Position numbers and translations under genes: made by a program. Positions 1 through 11,700 of a stretch of DNA of 64,000 bases are shown here, piece by piece (positions within the stretch are counted from its first letter, which is position 1; every line of letters begins with the position of its first letter). The notes under the pieces are model-generated. The model saw nothing but the letters and a program-made list of their open reading frames with translations, was not told the origin of the DNA and did not search any database. Source of the DNA: Brachypodius melanocephalos (Eukaryota > Chordata > Aves > Passeriformes > Pycnonotidae); the NCBI GenBank assembly GCA_013398615.1, contig VZSR01000598.1, forward strand, positions 4,432,672 to 4,496,671. Reading direction: 5' to 3'.

Positions 1-679
1 AAAAAAAAAAAAAAAATTAATCCCCGAAGCCCAGACATCGCTGGCGGTGGAGCCTCCAGAATCGGAGATTTGGCGACTTTTTGCGTTTTCCAGCCGTCGT
101 TTCTTTCTGTTATTATTGTAATTTTGTGCGAAAGGAAGTTATGAACAACTGCAAGTCAGGAAGTGGAAATCCACACCGGTTGTGACAAGCTGGGGCTAAA
201 AACTATTTCATTATTTATATAGATGTGTCTATCAACATTCTGCTTTTCATCCAAAGAATAAAGGGAAATACCGGCTAGTCCTATGTTTGATGGTGAATGA
301 CAGACCTCGTCTGAGCAAAGGAAGGACTAAATATATCAGCTAAGAACACCACCTTTATTTATTGAACTCAAGAGACTTTTTTTTAACCCAAAGACAATTT
401 GAGCAAGAGATTTAACGGGTCATTAAAAGGGGAAAAAATTTTAAAGGCCCTTTTGCTCCTGAAGCGCAGCTAACCTCAAAAATAGAAGCAGTACTTGTAA
501 GACAGATATTCGAATTAAGGCTTTACTCGACGAATTTTCTATCCTATGGATATCAGTTTTGAAATTACAAACCAAGAAGATCTGTAATTGATCTAGCACC
601 AGATAATTTCAATGCCTAATATTCCCCAGGATTGCTGGAGTACCCTAGGAGCTGCGTCGGACTGTACTCGGGGTATGCC
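1..679 (+). other. Upstream region / 5' UTR of FAM78A
   Basis: AT-rich sequence starting with a 16-A run. I see no CpG island and no convincing TATA box tied to a start site. Part of it is probably 5' UTR continuous with exon 1, because no strong acceptor is seen immediately before 680. A 42-codon ORF (612-740) in another frame overlaps the FAM78A start. The true transcription start and any non-coding first exon may lie to the left of the window. Confidence 0.45.
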
Positions 680-942
680 ATGGGCTGTATTCAGAGCATT
701 AGCTGCAAATCCAAAGTTTTCCGGGAAAGCATTTCAGTGATTGAAGTCAAAGCCTCCATTGATCCCATCCCCACCAGCATTGACGAGTCCTCCAGCGTGG
801 TCCTGCGCTACCGGACCCCTCACTTCCGAGCCTCTGCTCAGGTGTTGGTGCCCCCTCTTCCCAAGAAGGAGACCTGGATCGTGGGCTGGATCCAGGCTTG
901 CAGCCACATGGAATTTTACAATCACTACGGGGAGCAGGGAAT
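680..942 (+). CDS. FAM78A: FAM78A coding exon 1
   Basis: Codes for residues 1-87 plus two bases of codon 88. The donor is GGAAT|GTAAGT, a near-consensus 5' splice site; reading on gives an immediate TAA, so the exon must end here. The exon is GC-rich and highly conserved in sequence (the SCKSKVFRES and KKETW..GWIQACSHMEF blocks). Confidence 0.93.
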
Positions 943-3900
943 GTAAGTGTTTCCAAGAGCGCGTGCGGGTGCGTCTGCCTAGCGGGAAGAGGGAAAGGGA
1001 GGGCATTGGCCTGGTTGGGAAACAGTGGATTTAGCCAAAAATTATAACCCATATTTAAAAACCCAGCCCTTCTGAAACTTATCAGGACTTTCCCATGTGT
1101 TTAAAATACAGGAGAGCTTGTCCCTGCCCTTTTAAAGCAGTGGGCGTTCTTCTCTTGGAATGGGAATTCGCCCAAGCTCCAACCAAACCCCACTTGCTCT
1201 GGTAGGAACCCAAAAGCCACATTATTCCACAACAGCTTTTGAGTTGCACAGGGGATCCTGAAACCTCTTGCCAAGACAGGCACTCCTGCTTTGATAGGTG
1301 TTTGACACCAGTGGTTCTCCTGACCTCCTCCAGCTCCTCTTGCCTGTATCCCTCCCCATCCCAAAAGTGCGCATTGAGGAGCCCCAGGGAGAGCTCAGGG
1401 CTGACACTTGTGGCACTGAGCTGTCCCTGGAATAATGCTGCTGCTGCTGCTGCTGCTGCTGCAGTGAGCTGTGGCTGGGAGCTGGGTAGCCCACCAGCTT
1501 TGGGAGCACATTTAACGTCACAGGAGGAATCCTGCTTGCTTTGCCCACAGTAGCAGGCAGCCCACGGGAAAGCACAAGCTGGATTTAACCCGTTGGTAGT
1601 TGAACCGTCTGCATCACCTTGGAGCAGGGTGCAAATTTCACGTTACCCTCCTTTATGGGTAACGTGAAAGGGAATGTATAGGTATATGTGTCAGGTGGGA
1701 GGAATCCAAGGGCTGTTTGCACACCAAGAATCCCCGTGTTACTGGTCAGACAGTGACAGTGAGACAGGAATGAGTCAAATTCAATCAGAATGTCACCTCC
1801 CTGCCAAGAAAAGTCATCTCTTCCCCAGTCCCCCACCAGCTTGTTCTCCAAACATTGCAGGCTTTGGCCCACAGCTAAATCAGCCCCAGCAGCTGATCCC
1901 CAAATGCCTGCACAGAACAGCAATTCTGCAACTCACGGTGCTGGGCAGCACCAGATGCAGCCTCCTGGTGCAGCAGCAATGTGTCTGTGCAGCCACGGGG
2001 ACAGAACCGAGCACAGAGGCAGTGCTGGCAGATGGGTCAGTGGCTGGAGGAGCTGATGCTGCCCGGTCTCTGGGGGTTAGGGAGGAAGGACGGGAAGGTC
2101 AGGTCTGAGCAATCCTCTCTCTGCTCATCCCGAGTGCCCCGAGTCAGGGAGATGCTGGCTCAGCCCATGAGGGTCAAATTGGGCAGCTTTAAAAAAAAAA
2201 AAAAAAAAAATCCCTGAATGAGAAGCGCTGAGGGAGGAGGGGGACACGGCGGGCTGGAAAGCGGGGCTGACTTAATGCAGCGCCTTCCTGAACATCTGCA
2301 CGCACAGCCCGGCCCTCCTTCCCTCCCCGCTGCCTCTAAGCCCCGCCGAGGACACGGCTTCAGCATCTCGGCATCATCACACGGCAAGATGCAGACCGGA
2401 GGGAAGGGCACGGGAGGAGCAGCCCGGAGCGACAGGCTGCCCTCCCCTCCTGTCCCCGTGTCCCCTCTCTGCTCAAGCAGAAAGTTTCTTGAGAAGCGAT
2501 CTGGCACCTGGCAAACGCCGGCAGTGCAGACAGGCTGATCTTGATTTTAAAAAGTATTTACAGCAGGCACGAAATCTGTAGGCTTCTTTGGCTCCAACAG
2601 CATCTCTAGCAAGGACAATTTGTTGCTCAGATGTTCCCAATTCCAGGCCTTTGGGATTTGCATGTGTAATTCTCCGGCTCATTTAGGGATCCTGTCTTTA
2701 GCGACCAGCTGCAAAGGAAAATAGGAAAGTCCACTTTGTATAAATACAGCTCAGATGCACTGAAATAGAGAGGACTGGGCACAGAGTGATGCTGCCAGTG
2801 CTGCTCTGGGCTGCAAACCTCAGCACGGCCTTTTATTTCCCTGCACCTGGGTTGGTCTGTGTTTAAAACGAGGATTTGGTACAACCTGCCCTTGCTGGAA
2901 TGTTTTGGGACAAAAAAAAAAAAAAAAAAGGAGTAGTAGCTGCTGCTGTAAACAGGTAGATTTAAACACTGCAGCTGTGTATGAGAGGTTTTAGCTAGAA
3001 AATCGTGGAAACAAAGGTTTTTCCCTAGGAGGTTCATTGACATTTAACTGATACCCAGAAAAAAAAAAAAGTTACCTGAACACAAGCAGGAATTGGTCTG
3101 TTCCTGCACTCTCTTTCTATAGACTCGTTGCCATCTGAAGGCTATAAATAAAGGCATTTAGGAGGAAAGGCCTCTTCAATTCCATTGAAACATGGGCTTG
3201 GAAGACCTTTACAGAGAGAGAGAGAAAGAGGCAGGACACAAACCTAAGAGAAAGGATGGGCCAAGGCTTTAGCTGGTGTAACTCGATGTAATCCCACTGA
3301 CCTCCACAGGGCTGCATCAATTGATGCCAACAGAGTCCCAACTTTCCATGACAGGGAGAGGCTACTGCCACATCCATGTTTTTAACCCCTGTGGTGACCG
3401 GCGAACAAAAAACCCTCAAATAATCAAAAATCAGTCATCCAACCCAAGCACCAATACTTACAGCAGGCTTTGGATTAATTTTTCACTTCTCTGCTGGGAA
3501 GTTGTGAGCTGTGCATAAGCCATTACACTGAGGATGGAAACAGCTGAGAAATACTGGAGCAGATGGAGCTGTGCATAATGCTGCTATAGGGATGGGAGCT
3601 GCAGAGGGGATAATTTAGACATGCACGTTTAAAGTGGCACTGACAATTTGGGGGCTAAATGCAGCATTTTTAAATTTAAAGGGAGAGAATTAGAGCTCAG
3701 ATAACGCATAAGTGCTGGCATTACTTTACATGTGAGTCAGTAGATGCTGCAGGGGACGTGAAAACCCCCAGCATGAGGATGTGGGTGTGCTCTCTGACCC
3801 CTCTCTGTGCAGGACTGGGGCAAACTCCTATCCACCCCATTGCTGCTATTGCTGTTCCTCCCATGCAGGGTTTTATCCTTGTCCTTAGGGAAGGGTGCTG

Positions 3901-6900
3901 CTGTGCAGAGAGAGGCATCAGAATCAGGCCAGAGCTGTGACCTGTGCAGGAGCAGCTGGACCAGGTCCCTGCTGGCATCTCCTGGGGTGGGTGCTGCTTT
4001 CTGCACCTGGTGGAACCTTTGTCAGTGGCTGGGCCATGCTGGAATGGCATCATCCAGCCTCCTTCATCTCCATGGAGATGTGCAAGAAGCCGTGCAGATG
4101 GAGATATGCAAAAGAGAGAGATAAATAAATTGGAGTTGGAATATGATCAGCCAAGAATCTGGAGAAGTTTCTTGTGGATGTTTCTCCCCCTGGAAGACCT
4201 GATGGGGCACTTGCATCGTTGCATCATCACTTCATCTTCCCAGGCACTTCTCCCTGGTGAGATTAAATCTTCCATGCCCTGCAGCAGGGACATAATGAAC
4301 TCAACTTGTCAAGAGAATAAACCCCCAGTCCCCAGGAGGGAGGACACAATCAGAAAAACCACAAGGGTATCTTTTCCAAAGAAAGTGAAGGGAGGTCAGT
4401 TCACTGTGGGAATTTACCCCTCCAGGGATTTAGAGGAAAAGGCTTTGCTGCCCTGCAATGGCCCCTGGATCTCACTTGTGCTAAGCACCCACCTTAGCTC
4501 ACTTACATGGACTGTCCAGGCGGACTTGACTCTGCTCCCCTAAACCAGCAGAAATTGTTGCCTTTTTCCTACTGCCAGTTTTACTCCCTGATCCAGCCAT
4601 CAAACACTGCTGCTGGTTCAAGAGATGAGGCAAGAACACACAGCTGGAGGGTGGGAGGAAGAGGGACCACAGCAGCACAGCTCTGTCAGCTGGGGAACAA
4701 CATCTTAAATTTCCTTCCTGTTCTTCACTCTAGCCCTGCCTTGACTTGCCTGACATGCTGGAGTAGGTGAGAGAGGCACTGTAAAGGAGAATTTAAAATT
4801 AAGCAGCTCTGGCCATCAGGTTTTCTTTCTCTCAGTGAGTCCCCAGTGCAGGCCAGTGGTGGAGGGAGGCAGGAGCAGGGATGTGAAATGCCTGAGACAG
4901 AGTTTCACTACACCCACACATGGCCCTGGTGCAGGCACCAGGCAGGGGCTGTGTCCCAGAGGGGCTGCTCTTATTTAGGGAGCTCAGAGAGGAAGGTGTT
5001 TGAAAGCACAAGGTTGTGCAAGTCCATCTGGCCTGTGACTAATTAGGAGCTGGCTCTAAGCAATTAGAGCTGAGGATGCAATAGTGCCTGGTGCCTGTCT
5101 GGAAAGGTTACCTGGATGTGTCCACGCTGCTGGGTGCCCAGGGCTGGAGGCTGCTGTGCTGGGTTTGCTGTCACTGCCCTGCTGGGAGCTCAGGATGAGC
5201 TGGGGGATTCGTTCTGTGTGACAGAGTGGGAAAAAAATGTCTGGATGAGGACTGGGAAGCTCAAACCTACATAAAGCTGCTTGGCTGTCAGCAGCAGGAC
5301 TCCAGTTGTACCACAAGAAATAGCTCCAAGTTCCTTCTGGTAGCAAGGAGACATTTGTTAAGAGAGGTTTCTTGGCAGCTGCAGTCTCTGGTGGTGCCCA
5401 CACTGACTCTGAAGGTTTCAGAAGAGGCAGAAACAGGCTTGTCAGTGTTATAAGCCAGGACCTACTGATCCTGGAGCTGATCAGTGAACCCACGAAACCA
5501 GATAGCTTGGTTTCTTTTCATGCCTCCTTCCTGCTACTGTCAGCAAAGTGTTTACTGGGCACTTTCTGGTCTCTCCTTGGCTCGACACTACCAGAGAAAG
5601 ATGCTGATGCAGCCAAAGATCATTCCACAGCATTCTTTCCAAAATCATCCAGTTGTTGGCATATTATTTAACACGGACACGCTCTGCAGGCAGAGGCTGC
5701 CAGCCTGGCAGAGGCTTTGCTGTAGCATCAGGCGAGGGGCAACCACCAGCAGCAACCACCCTGCAGCCTCTGCTCTGCTCCAGTCATGGAATCATCATGA
5801 GGCCTCGTTTCTCTGCTCATTCCAAGCTGTGCAGATGAAGCATAATGGTTTTGAAACCCTGGGGTTAACCACACTGGCTAGAATTAGGCACAGCGTGCTC
5901 TGTGAAGAAACACAGGCCGGTTTCTCCTTCCTCATTCCTGCCTTTCCTCAATCTGGGTGCCCTCCTGGGCCACCCTGAGCCCAGCCACGCTCAGCTTTGT
6001 CCTGGGATGCTGCAGGCTCTGCAGGCACCATCCTGCTGGGCCCTGACACAGCTCCACCTTTGTGCTCTTGTTTAAATCCTGGGAAAATCCTGAGGAGCTC
6101 CTGCAATTCCATACTGGCCTGGGGCACTGGGAATGAAGATGGGGACAAACAGATCTTAGAGGACTTGGGTTCACTGAGCAGGTATTTACCAGATTCTCCT
6201 GCCATTCACCCACCAGCTCTGATGTGAGTAGGTTGGAGCAGCCCAGGAGGGTTTTCACCCTCTGTGGCACCTCAGCTCCTGGTTTGGCACCTCTGTACCT
6301 GCAGAGATGCTGTGGCTGCACCACACCTGTCACCTCAGAGTCAGCCTCTGGGACACTGTCACATCCCATCCCTGGGTGACAGCCAAGCTGAGTACCAGCC
6401 ACTGTCTGGATGGAAAGTAATCCTAAACCAGCAGCTGAAAGGGAGAGAAGAGCCCCCAGATGGGGTTTCGGAGCTGGGCTGTGCAGCAGGGAGGGGTGGG
6501 GGCTGCAAAGCACAACCTCCACTCATCCGTGGCCAGGGCTGTATCACCCAGCATCCCTGGAGCCTCCCTGGAGCCTTCCCAGAGCCTTCCCAGCTCTGAA
6601 GGGTGTGAGGGGTGCTGAGCCAGGGTGACTCCGGTTTGCAGAGCAGAGCAGAGCGTATAAACATCTCTGCAGTGCACAAGGGTCCTGGCAGGGCTGCTCA
6701 GGGATCTCCTTTTGGCTGCCTTCACTAAGAATTTTCTTCCAGGGAAAGGACTCCCTCTGCCTGCTGGCGATGGGCTCGGGAGGAAGGGATTGCTGCAGCT
6801 GCGCTGCCGTGGCTGACAGCAGCCAGTAAATCTGTGCAGGGAGATGTTGTGCTTGCATAACCCCTGCTCCTGCGGCTCAGAGCATCCCTGCAGCCCCCGG

Positions 6901-8772
6901 TCCTGCTGCTCAGAGCATCCCCTGGTCCTGCTGCTCCCAGCATCCCTGCAGCACCCCCAGGGCACCCCGCGTCCTGTCTCGCACTTTATCTCCCTCTGGG
7001 GAGGTGTTTGCCAGGACCCCCTGCTCGCATGAAAAGAAGATAAATGAGACCTTTAAATCCCCCGTGGTATCCTCCAGCCAGAGCCAGACACAGCTAAGTG
7101 CTGAACGATCCAGCGGGTACAAACATGGAGGCACTTCACGGTCATTAACTAATTAACAGTCACAACAGCCACATCAGTCCTGGCCAGAGCAGCTCATCCC
7201 AAAGCTGTGTAAGAACCAGCCAGGCTGAGGAGTACCCCCAGCCACAGCCTCCTCTGCAATCAAGGGACTATTTTAAACTGCAGCACCAGACTTATGAAAG
7301 GCTTGGACAGTCACCCTGACCCTGAGGAGCCTCAGGGCGTCCCCTCTGTGTCTCTCCAAGATAAATAATTCCCCACGTCCCAGCCTGCAGCAGGGAGCCA
7401 CGAGGCTTGGGGGCCTGGAGCACAGCCAGTCCTATGGCAGGGTCAGGTGCAAACGCCGCTGCTGCTGCCACCCTGTCCCTTCTGCCACCTGGATGGCTGG
7501 GACATCATCCCTGGGTGGTGAGGAGTGCTGATTCATGAGCAAGAGGGAGAAGGTACGTGAGAGCCACCTCTGCCAGCCTGGTTTTTGAAAGGCTGTCCTT
7601 AAAACAGCTGGTGTGCACTGGGCAAGTGATCTGTGGTTGTGCCGTCTCAGAGCAAACACCCAACCCTTCTTCTGAGGCATCTACAGCAGTTTGCTTCTAT
7701 TGGCAAATCTAATGTTAAAAATTAAATTGGAAGTTAATGAAAAAAAACCCATGTCAAGTTGTGAATCAGCAGTACAAGGTGACAGGGACTGTTTTCAGTG
7801 ATATTCCTGCTGGAAACGCTGACCTTTGTGTCCCTCTCTCAGGTGAGCAGCGCAGGCAGTTTTACAATCAGCTCAGCCTCGGGCTCTCTGATGACCGTAA
7901 CACCATCCCCAGCCCAGAGCCTGGTGTGCAGCACTCGAGCTGGGTCCTTCCAAGGGCTGGAGGAGGATGGGTTACACTTCCAGGGCCAGGCAGACGGCAG
8001 GGAGGGACAGTGGCTGAACAGATTGAGAGCAGGCCTGATGAGAAGGATGCTTTTAATGGCAGGGATGAGCTCTTTGAGCAGGATGGCACCAAGGGCACAA
8101 ATTCCAGTAGAAGCTGGAGAGGAAATGCACCCACAGCTCTTCCCTCTCCTTTCTAAAGTCTGGCGTGTTTCTAAACCAATTAATTAATTAAACCAAGTAA
8201 TTCTAAACCAATTAAACCCATCATTTGCTATTGATTATGGCAGGTCAAGCTGGGAGCTTCCAGACCTACTGGACGGTAAAATCCAGGCCATCAGCGACTC
8301 AGATGGAGTGAACTACCCCTGGTACGGGAACACCACTGAAACCTGCACCATCGTGGGTCCCACCAAGAAGGAGTCCAAGTTCAACATCAGCATGAACGAC
8401 AACTTCTACCCGAGCGTGACGTGGGCGGTGCCCGTCAGCGACAGCAACGTGGCCAAGCTCACGAGCATCCACCGGGATCAGAGCTTCACCACCTGGCTGG
8501 TGGCCACCAACACGGCCACCAACGAGATGGTGACCTTGCAGACTATCAAATGGCGCATGAGGCTGGGCATCGAGGTGAACCCCAGCAGGCCCCTGGGGCA
8601 GCGTGCCAAGCTGCAGGAGCCCTCTGCTCAAGAGCAGCCCCAGGTCCTCAGCAAGAATGAGCCAATACCACCCAGTGCCCTTGTCAAACCCAATGCCAAT
8701 GATGCTCAGGTACTCATGTGGAGGCCAAAGGATGGACCACCACTCGTGGTGATACCCCCCAAACATCGATAA
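680..8772 (+). CDS. FAM78A: FAM78A, complete two-exon coding sequence (join 680-942, 8244-8772)
   Basis: Two exons join to 792 nt, coding for 263 residues plus TAA. Exon 1 ends inside a Met codon (AT|gtaagt); exon 2 follows a tatggcag acceptor and completes it, giving the junction MSSWELPDL, a sequence I recall as conserved in FAM78 proteins. The start at 680 opens with MGCIQS, as the paralog FAM78B does from memory, and has purine -3 and G +4 (GCCATGG). The frame stays open 20 codons upstream (stop at 617) without an ATG; I recall human FAM78A as about 20 residues longer, so an alternative start cannot be excluded. Other recognisable blocks are the NYPWYGNTTET and FYPSVTWAVPVS segments and the C-terminal ANDAQVLMWRP. 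No membrane segment or catalytic motif is visible. The family has no established biochemical function. FAM78A converges on NUP214, as in human. Confidence 0.95.
1438..1461. repeat. (CTG)8 trinucleotide microsatellite
   Basis: Eight uninterrupted CTG units in FAM78A intron 1, followed by CAG. Non-coding here; likely length-polymorphic. Confidence 0.9.
1636..1669. repeat. Perfect 13-bp inverted repeat with 8-nt spacer
   Basis: Left arm TTTCACGTTACCC (1636-1648), spacer TCCTTTAT, right arm GGGTAACGTGAAA (1657-1669). It can form a perfect hairpin and carries ACGT cores in both arms. It lies deep in the FAM78A intron with no obvious transposon around it. Confidence 0.9.
2191..2210. repeat. A20 homopolymer
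   Basis: Twenty consecutive A in FAM78A intron 1. No retrotransposon body is recognisable immediately upstream, so I call it a simple repeat. Confidence 0.9.
2912..2929. repeat. A18 homopolymer
   Basis: Uninterrupted A run in FAM78A intron 1, with no clear LINE or SINE body attached. Confidence 0.9.
4065..4080. repeat. 16-bp perfect palindrome CATCTCCATGGAGATG
   Basis: Self-complementary dyad with no spacer in FAM78A intron 1. Such dyads can be homodimer transcription-factor sites, but no specific factor can be assigned from sequence. Confidence 0.85.
8169..8215 (+). repeat. Direct repeat of TTCTAAACCAATTAA upstream of FAM78A exon 2
   Basis: Two identical 15-nt copies at 8169-8183 and 8201-8215. 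Each carries a CTAAAC element resembling a branch point. The second copy lies about 35-40 nt before the exon 2 acceptor, a usual branch-point distance. Confidence 0.8.
8244..8772 (+). CDS. FAM78A: FAM78A coding exon 2 (last)
   Basis: Begins after GGCAG at 8243 and runs to TAA at 8770-8772. It codes for most of the protein, from SSWELPDL to PPKHR. The polypyrimidine tract before the acceptor is weak; a duplicated CTAAAC-containing motif lies just upstream (see repeat at 8169-8215). Confidence 0.95.
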
Positions 8773-11700
8773 TACACACCCGGAGTCCCGGCACCGAAAG
8801 GGAGAAAACGAAACCCGAAGCAAAACAATCACTTAGGTATTAGGATACACACCTATAATCTGAGCAAAATCGAAATGCACTTTTTATTCATTCAACAAAT
8901 GCAACCATTCTACCTTCTCCCATTGGGACGGATTTCACTGTGCTAAAGCTAAAGAGGAGACCTTGGACTGGGTCTGTCTCATCACTGGATTCCTAAGGGA
9001 AGAAACTAACACTGATGTCTACCCTATAGCTTTTTTTTTCTTCCCTACTTTAGTTCCCGTTTGAACTTCAGTCTCATTAGCTTGTTCAGAACTGCCCAGA
9101 ACAATAAGAACTTTTATTTGGGATTTTAAGAATTTTTTTTTATCTTTTTCGGTTGAGAACAAAACAAGTTCCTGGAGCAAAAAGTTGACTATTTAAGATA
9201 AGGAATTTTTTTTTAAGCTGTAAGGTTCTGAGTTGCAAATCCAAGTCATGCGGCCTTATGTAGACTTTGCTTTGCATTGCCAAACTTTTGCCTTAAAGCT
9301 ATGTTTGAAAAAAAAAACAACAACAAAAACACCACCAGGCAGAATGTCCTTTCTACAGAATTCTGGAGAAAAAGTTTTGGAATAAGGAATAGATTGTCAG
9401 CGTGGCACGGGCTGATGGATGAGAAGGGCATGAAATTGGAAGAAGCAAGAAAATCTTCCTCTTTTTAAAACCTGGAACAAGGAAGCACGAAAATAATCTC
9501 ACTTTCAAAGCAATGCAAATAACAAACCTGCTGTTGGATGGCTCTCGAGGGGGAGCTCCCAGGCCACCTCCCTGCTCTGCAGGAGGGGTTGGAAGCTCCT
9601 CGTGCTGCTCACCCATGGTGATCTCAGCCTCCCGTTAGCAGTTTAACATGGAATAACCTCACAGCTGGAATTGTGGCCCTGGGAGTCAACACCAGTCAAG
9701 GGGGGCATGTCCCACTGGGTTTGTCTTTAGGACACACAGATGTTTTCCCAGCTAGCCCACAGCCTCACCTTCTCGTGGATAAGAGCCAAGGAATGGCTCG
9801 TACACCTGCTGCTGTCAGGTGAAGCTCTGTCACCCTGTTTGCCCGTGAAATCCCAATGACAGTGCTGTACAGAGAGTGGGATATGAAAAGGATCCTTCTG
9901 AAGTCAGTGGAGACACACAGGTGTCAGCAAGGGCACATCTTACCCACTGAGTCTACCCAGCAAGATCTGCAGTTCAGGAGCAGCCACATCTGAGAATAAC
10001 AGGGATCACTCCCAGCAAACACAGCAGCGACAGCTGAGGAAAACTCGTCCTTCTGTGGTAACAAATCACGTTGGGATTAGCAGATAAATTTCTTCCCAAT
10101 GACCTCATGATCTACCTGGCTGTCAGGAACGAGGCACAGGCAGGACCATGACACCGTCCCTGTCTGTCATGGCCCAAACATCCATTGTAGCAAAGGGTAA
10201 CACATGAGAGGTGCAGGCAGGACAACACCTGAGCATTGGGTGTGGATCCTCAGTGAGGAAGGAGCATTTGGAGGAGGAGGGGGTGAAACCTGTAGATTTT
10301 AATAAGGACCAGATGGCTGCTGAGATAACCAGATGCTCTTCTGCAGAGGAGGATGAGGCAGAAGAGCCGTTTGAATGGGAGGGATGGGTTTGAAGCAGAG
10401 GAAGTTCTGTGGTAGAGGTGGCATCTGAGGCCAGGGCACAGGATGGGGAGTGGAGGATCTGCCCTGCTACAGCACATGGCCCGAGGCAGATCGCTTCCCT
10501 CTGCACCTCCTTCCCGCAGAAAATATTTCTTCCTCCTATTAACAACTTGCCTCAAGAGCTGGGACTAAGGAGAGTTCTGCATGCCAGGTACAAGCCTGGC
10601 CCTGCTGAGCTGGTCTGAACAGGTCTCACCACCCCACACACGCTGCTCAAAAGGCTCTCCCCTCGGAGAGGCACCAATTAGCTGCTATTCCTATCCTCAC
10701 CTTCCACAAGGGACGTTACCAGCAAGAAATTCTCCTTCCTCACTTCTCCACAGCCACACCATCTCCTTTGGCAACAGGTTCAGCATCACCCCCTGCCTGG
10801 GGAACGCACGGCCAGAAGTTGTGTCCCCCACCAAGACAGTCTCAAACCAGCAAACAAGGATCCTGGGGCCCTGCAGCCATTCCCCTGTCTCCAGGGGAGC
10901 CCCCTCTCCTCCATCCAGTGGCTTTCAGAGATGCTCAGCCACGGAGCTGCTCCTTTCCACGGGCAGAGCTCCGAGGTGGGAAGTCCGGCTTGCAAACGAC
11001 TGGACTGGATCAAACCCAAATCCACAAGCCAAAGGGTGCCTAAATCTCAGCTTTGGGACTATAAAGGATGAGGCTAGGGAGATCTAGACTTGCACAGTCA
11101 TTCTCTGTATTAAACTCCGTTTTCTTACCTGGATTCAGATCCAACTATAGCTCCACTGGCACAGCCCTTTGGGACTTGTCTGTGTTTTCTCCGAGGCAAT
11201 ACATGCAGAAGAGGACAAACTCTGAGCTGTGGGTGAATAGCTGATCGCGCTCTCACGCATCTTGGCTGCTGCTGAGTCCCATGGGTGGGAGCAGAAGGGG
11301 GATTTGTGTCTGGTATTCACTTTGTCTCCAGGTGCTGAGTACTTAGAGTTCTCACTGATGTCAGCCTGGGTCGAAGGAATCAGGCCCAGTTGTCTTAATT
11401 AGCTGCACAAAGGAATTCCAAGGAAAGATTTCTTCTCAGTCACCAAAAACCACATTCAGGGAACACCTACGTCCTTTTCCACTTAGCTTTGTGTTGGACT
11501 TAGTCTCCCAGTGCATTAACTACGTCTGGCTCCTCCTGTTCCCTCTACCTGGTGGACTGGATACATCCATGCAATTTGATAGTAACCTCCTGGCTAATTT
11601 GTCCTGTTGCACTGAAAGGACCCAGTTAAGCAGTAAATACAAAATTTCACGTCGGGGTCGGCTTTGCATGGACTCCTCCCTTCCCAAAGAATGCCTTTAT

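Larger units (their letters stand above)
943..8243 (+). other. FAM78A: FAM78A intron 1
   Basis: A 7301-nt GT-AG intron. Its contents include a (CTG)8 run, A20 and A18 runs, a perfect 13-bp inverted repeat (1636-1669), a 16-bp palindrome (4065-4080) and a short direct repeat near the acceptor. Many short ORFs occur, but none resembles a known protein or has supporting structure. Confidence 0.85.

Noticed and set aside
1..16. A16 run at the left edge as a retrogene or LINE poly(A) tail
   Set aside because: The window starts inside it, so no body or target-site duplication can be seen.
1438..1461. (CTG)8 as a coding polyglutamine or poly-leucine tract
   Set aside because: It sits in the FAM78A intron; the ORFs that include it (poly-Ala or poly-Gln) have no gene context.
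3944..4543. 199-codon plus-strand ORF in FAM78A intron 1
   Set aside because: No family resemblance, starts in mixed-composition intron sequence and has no promoter or poly(A) context. Treated as chance.
5932..6522. 196-codon minus-strand ORF in FAM78A intron 1
   Set aside because: Compositionally GC-rich intron; the translation shows no conserved domain and overlaps equally long ORFs in other frames.
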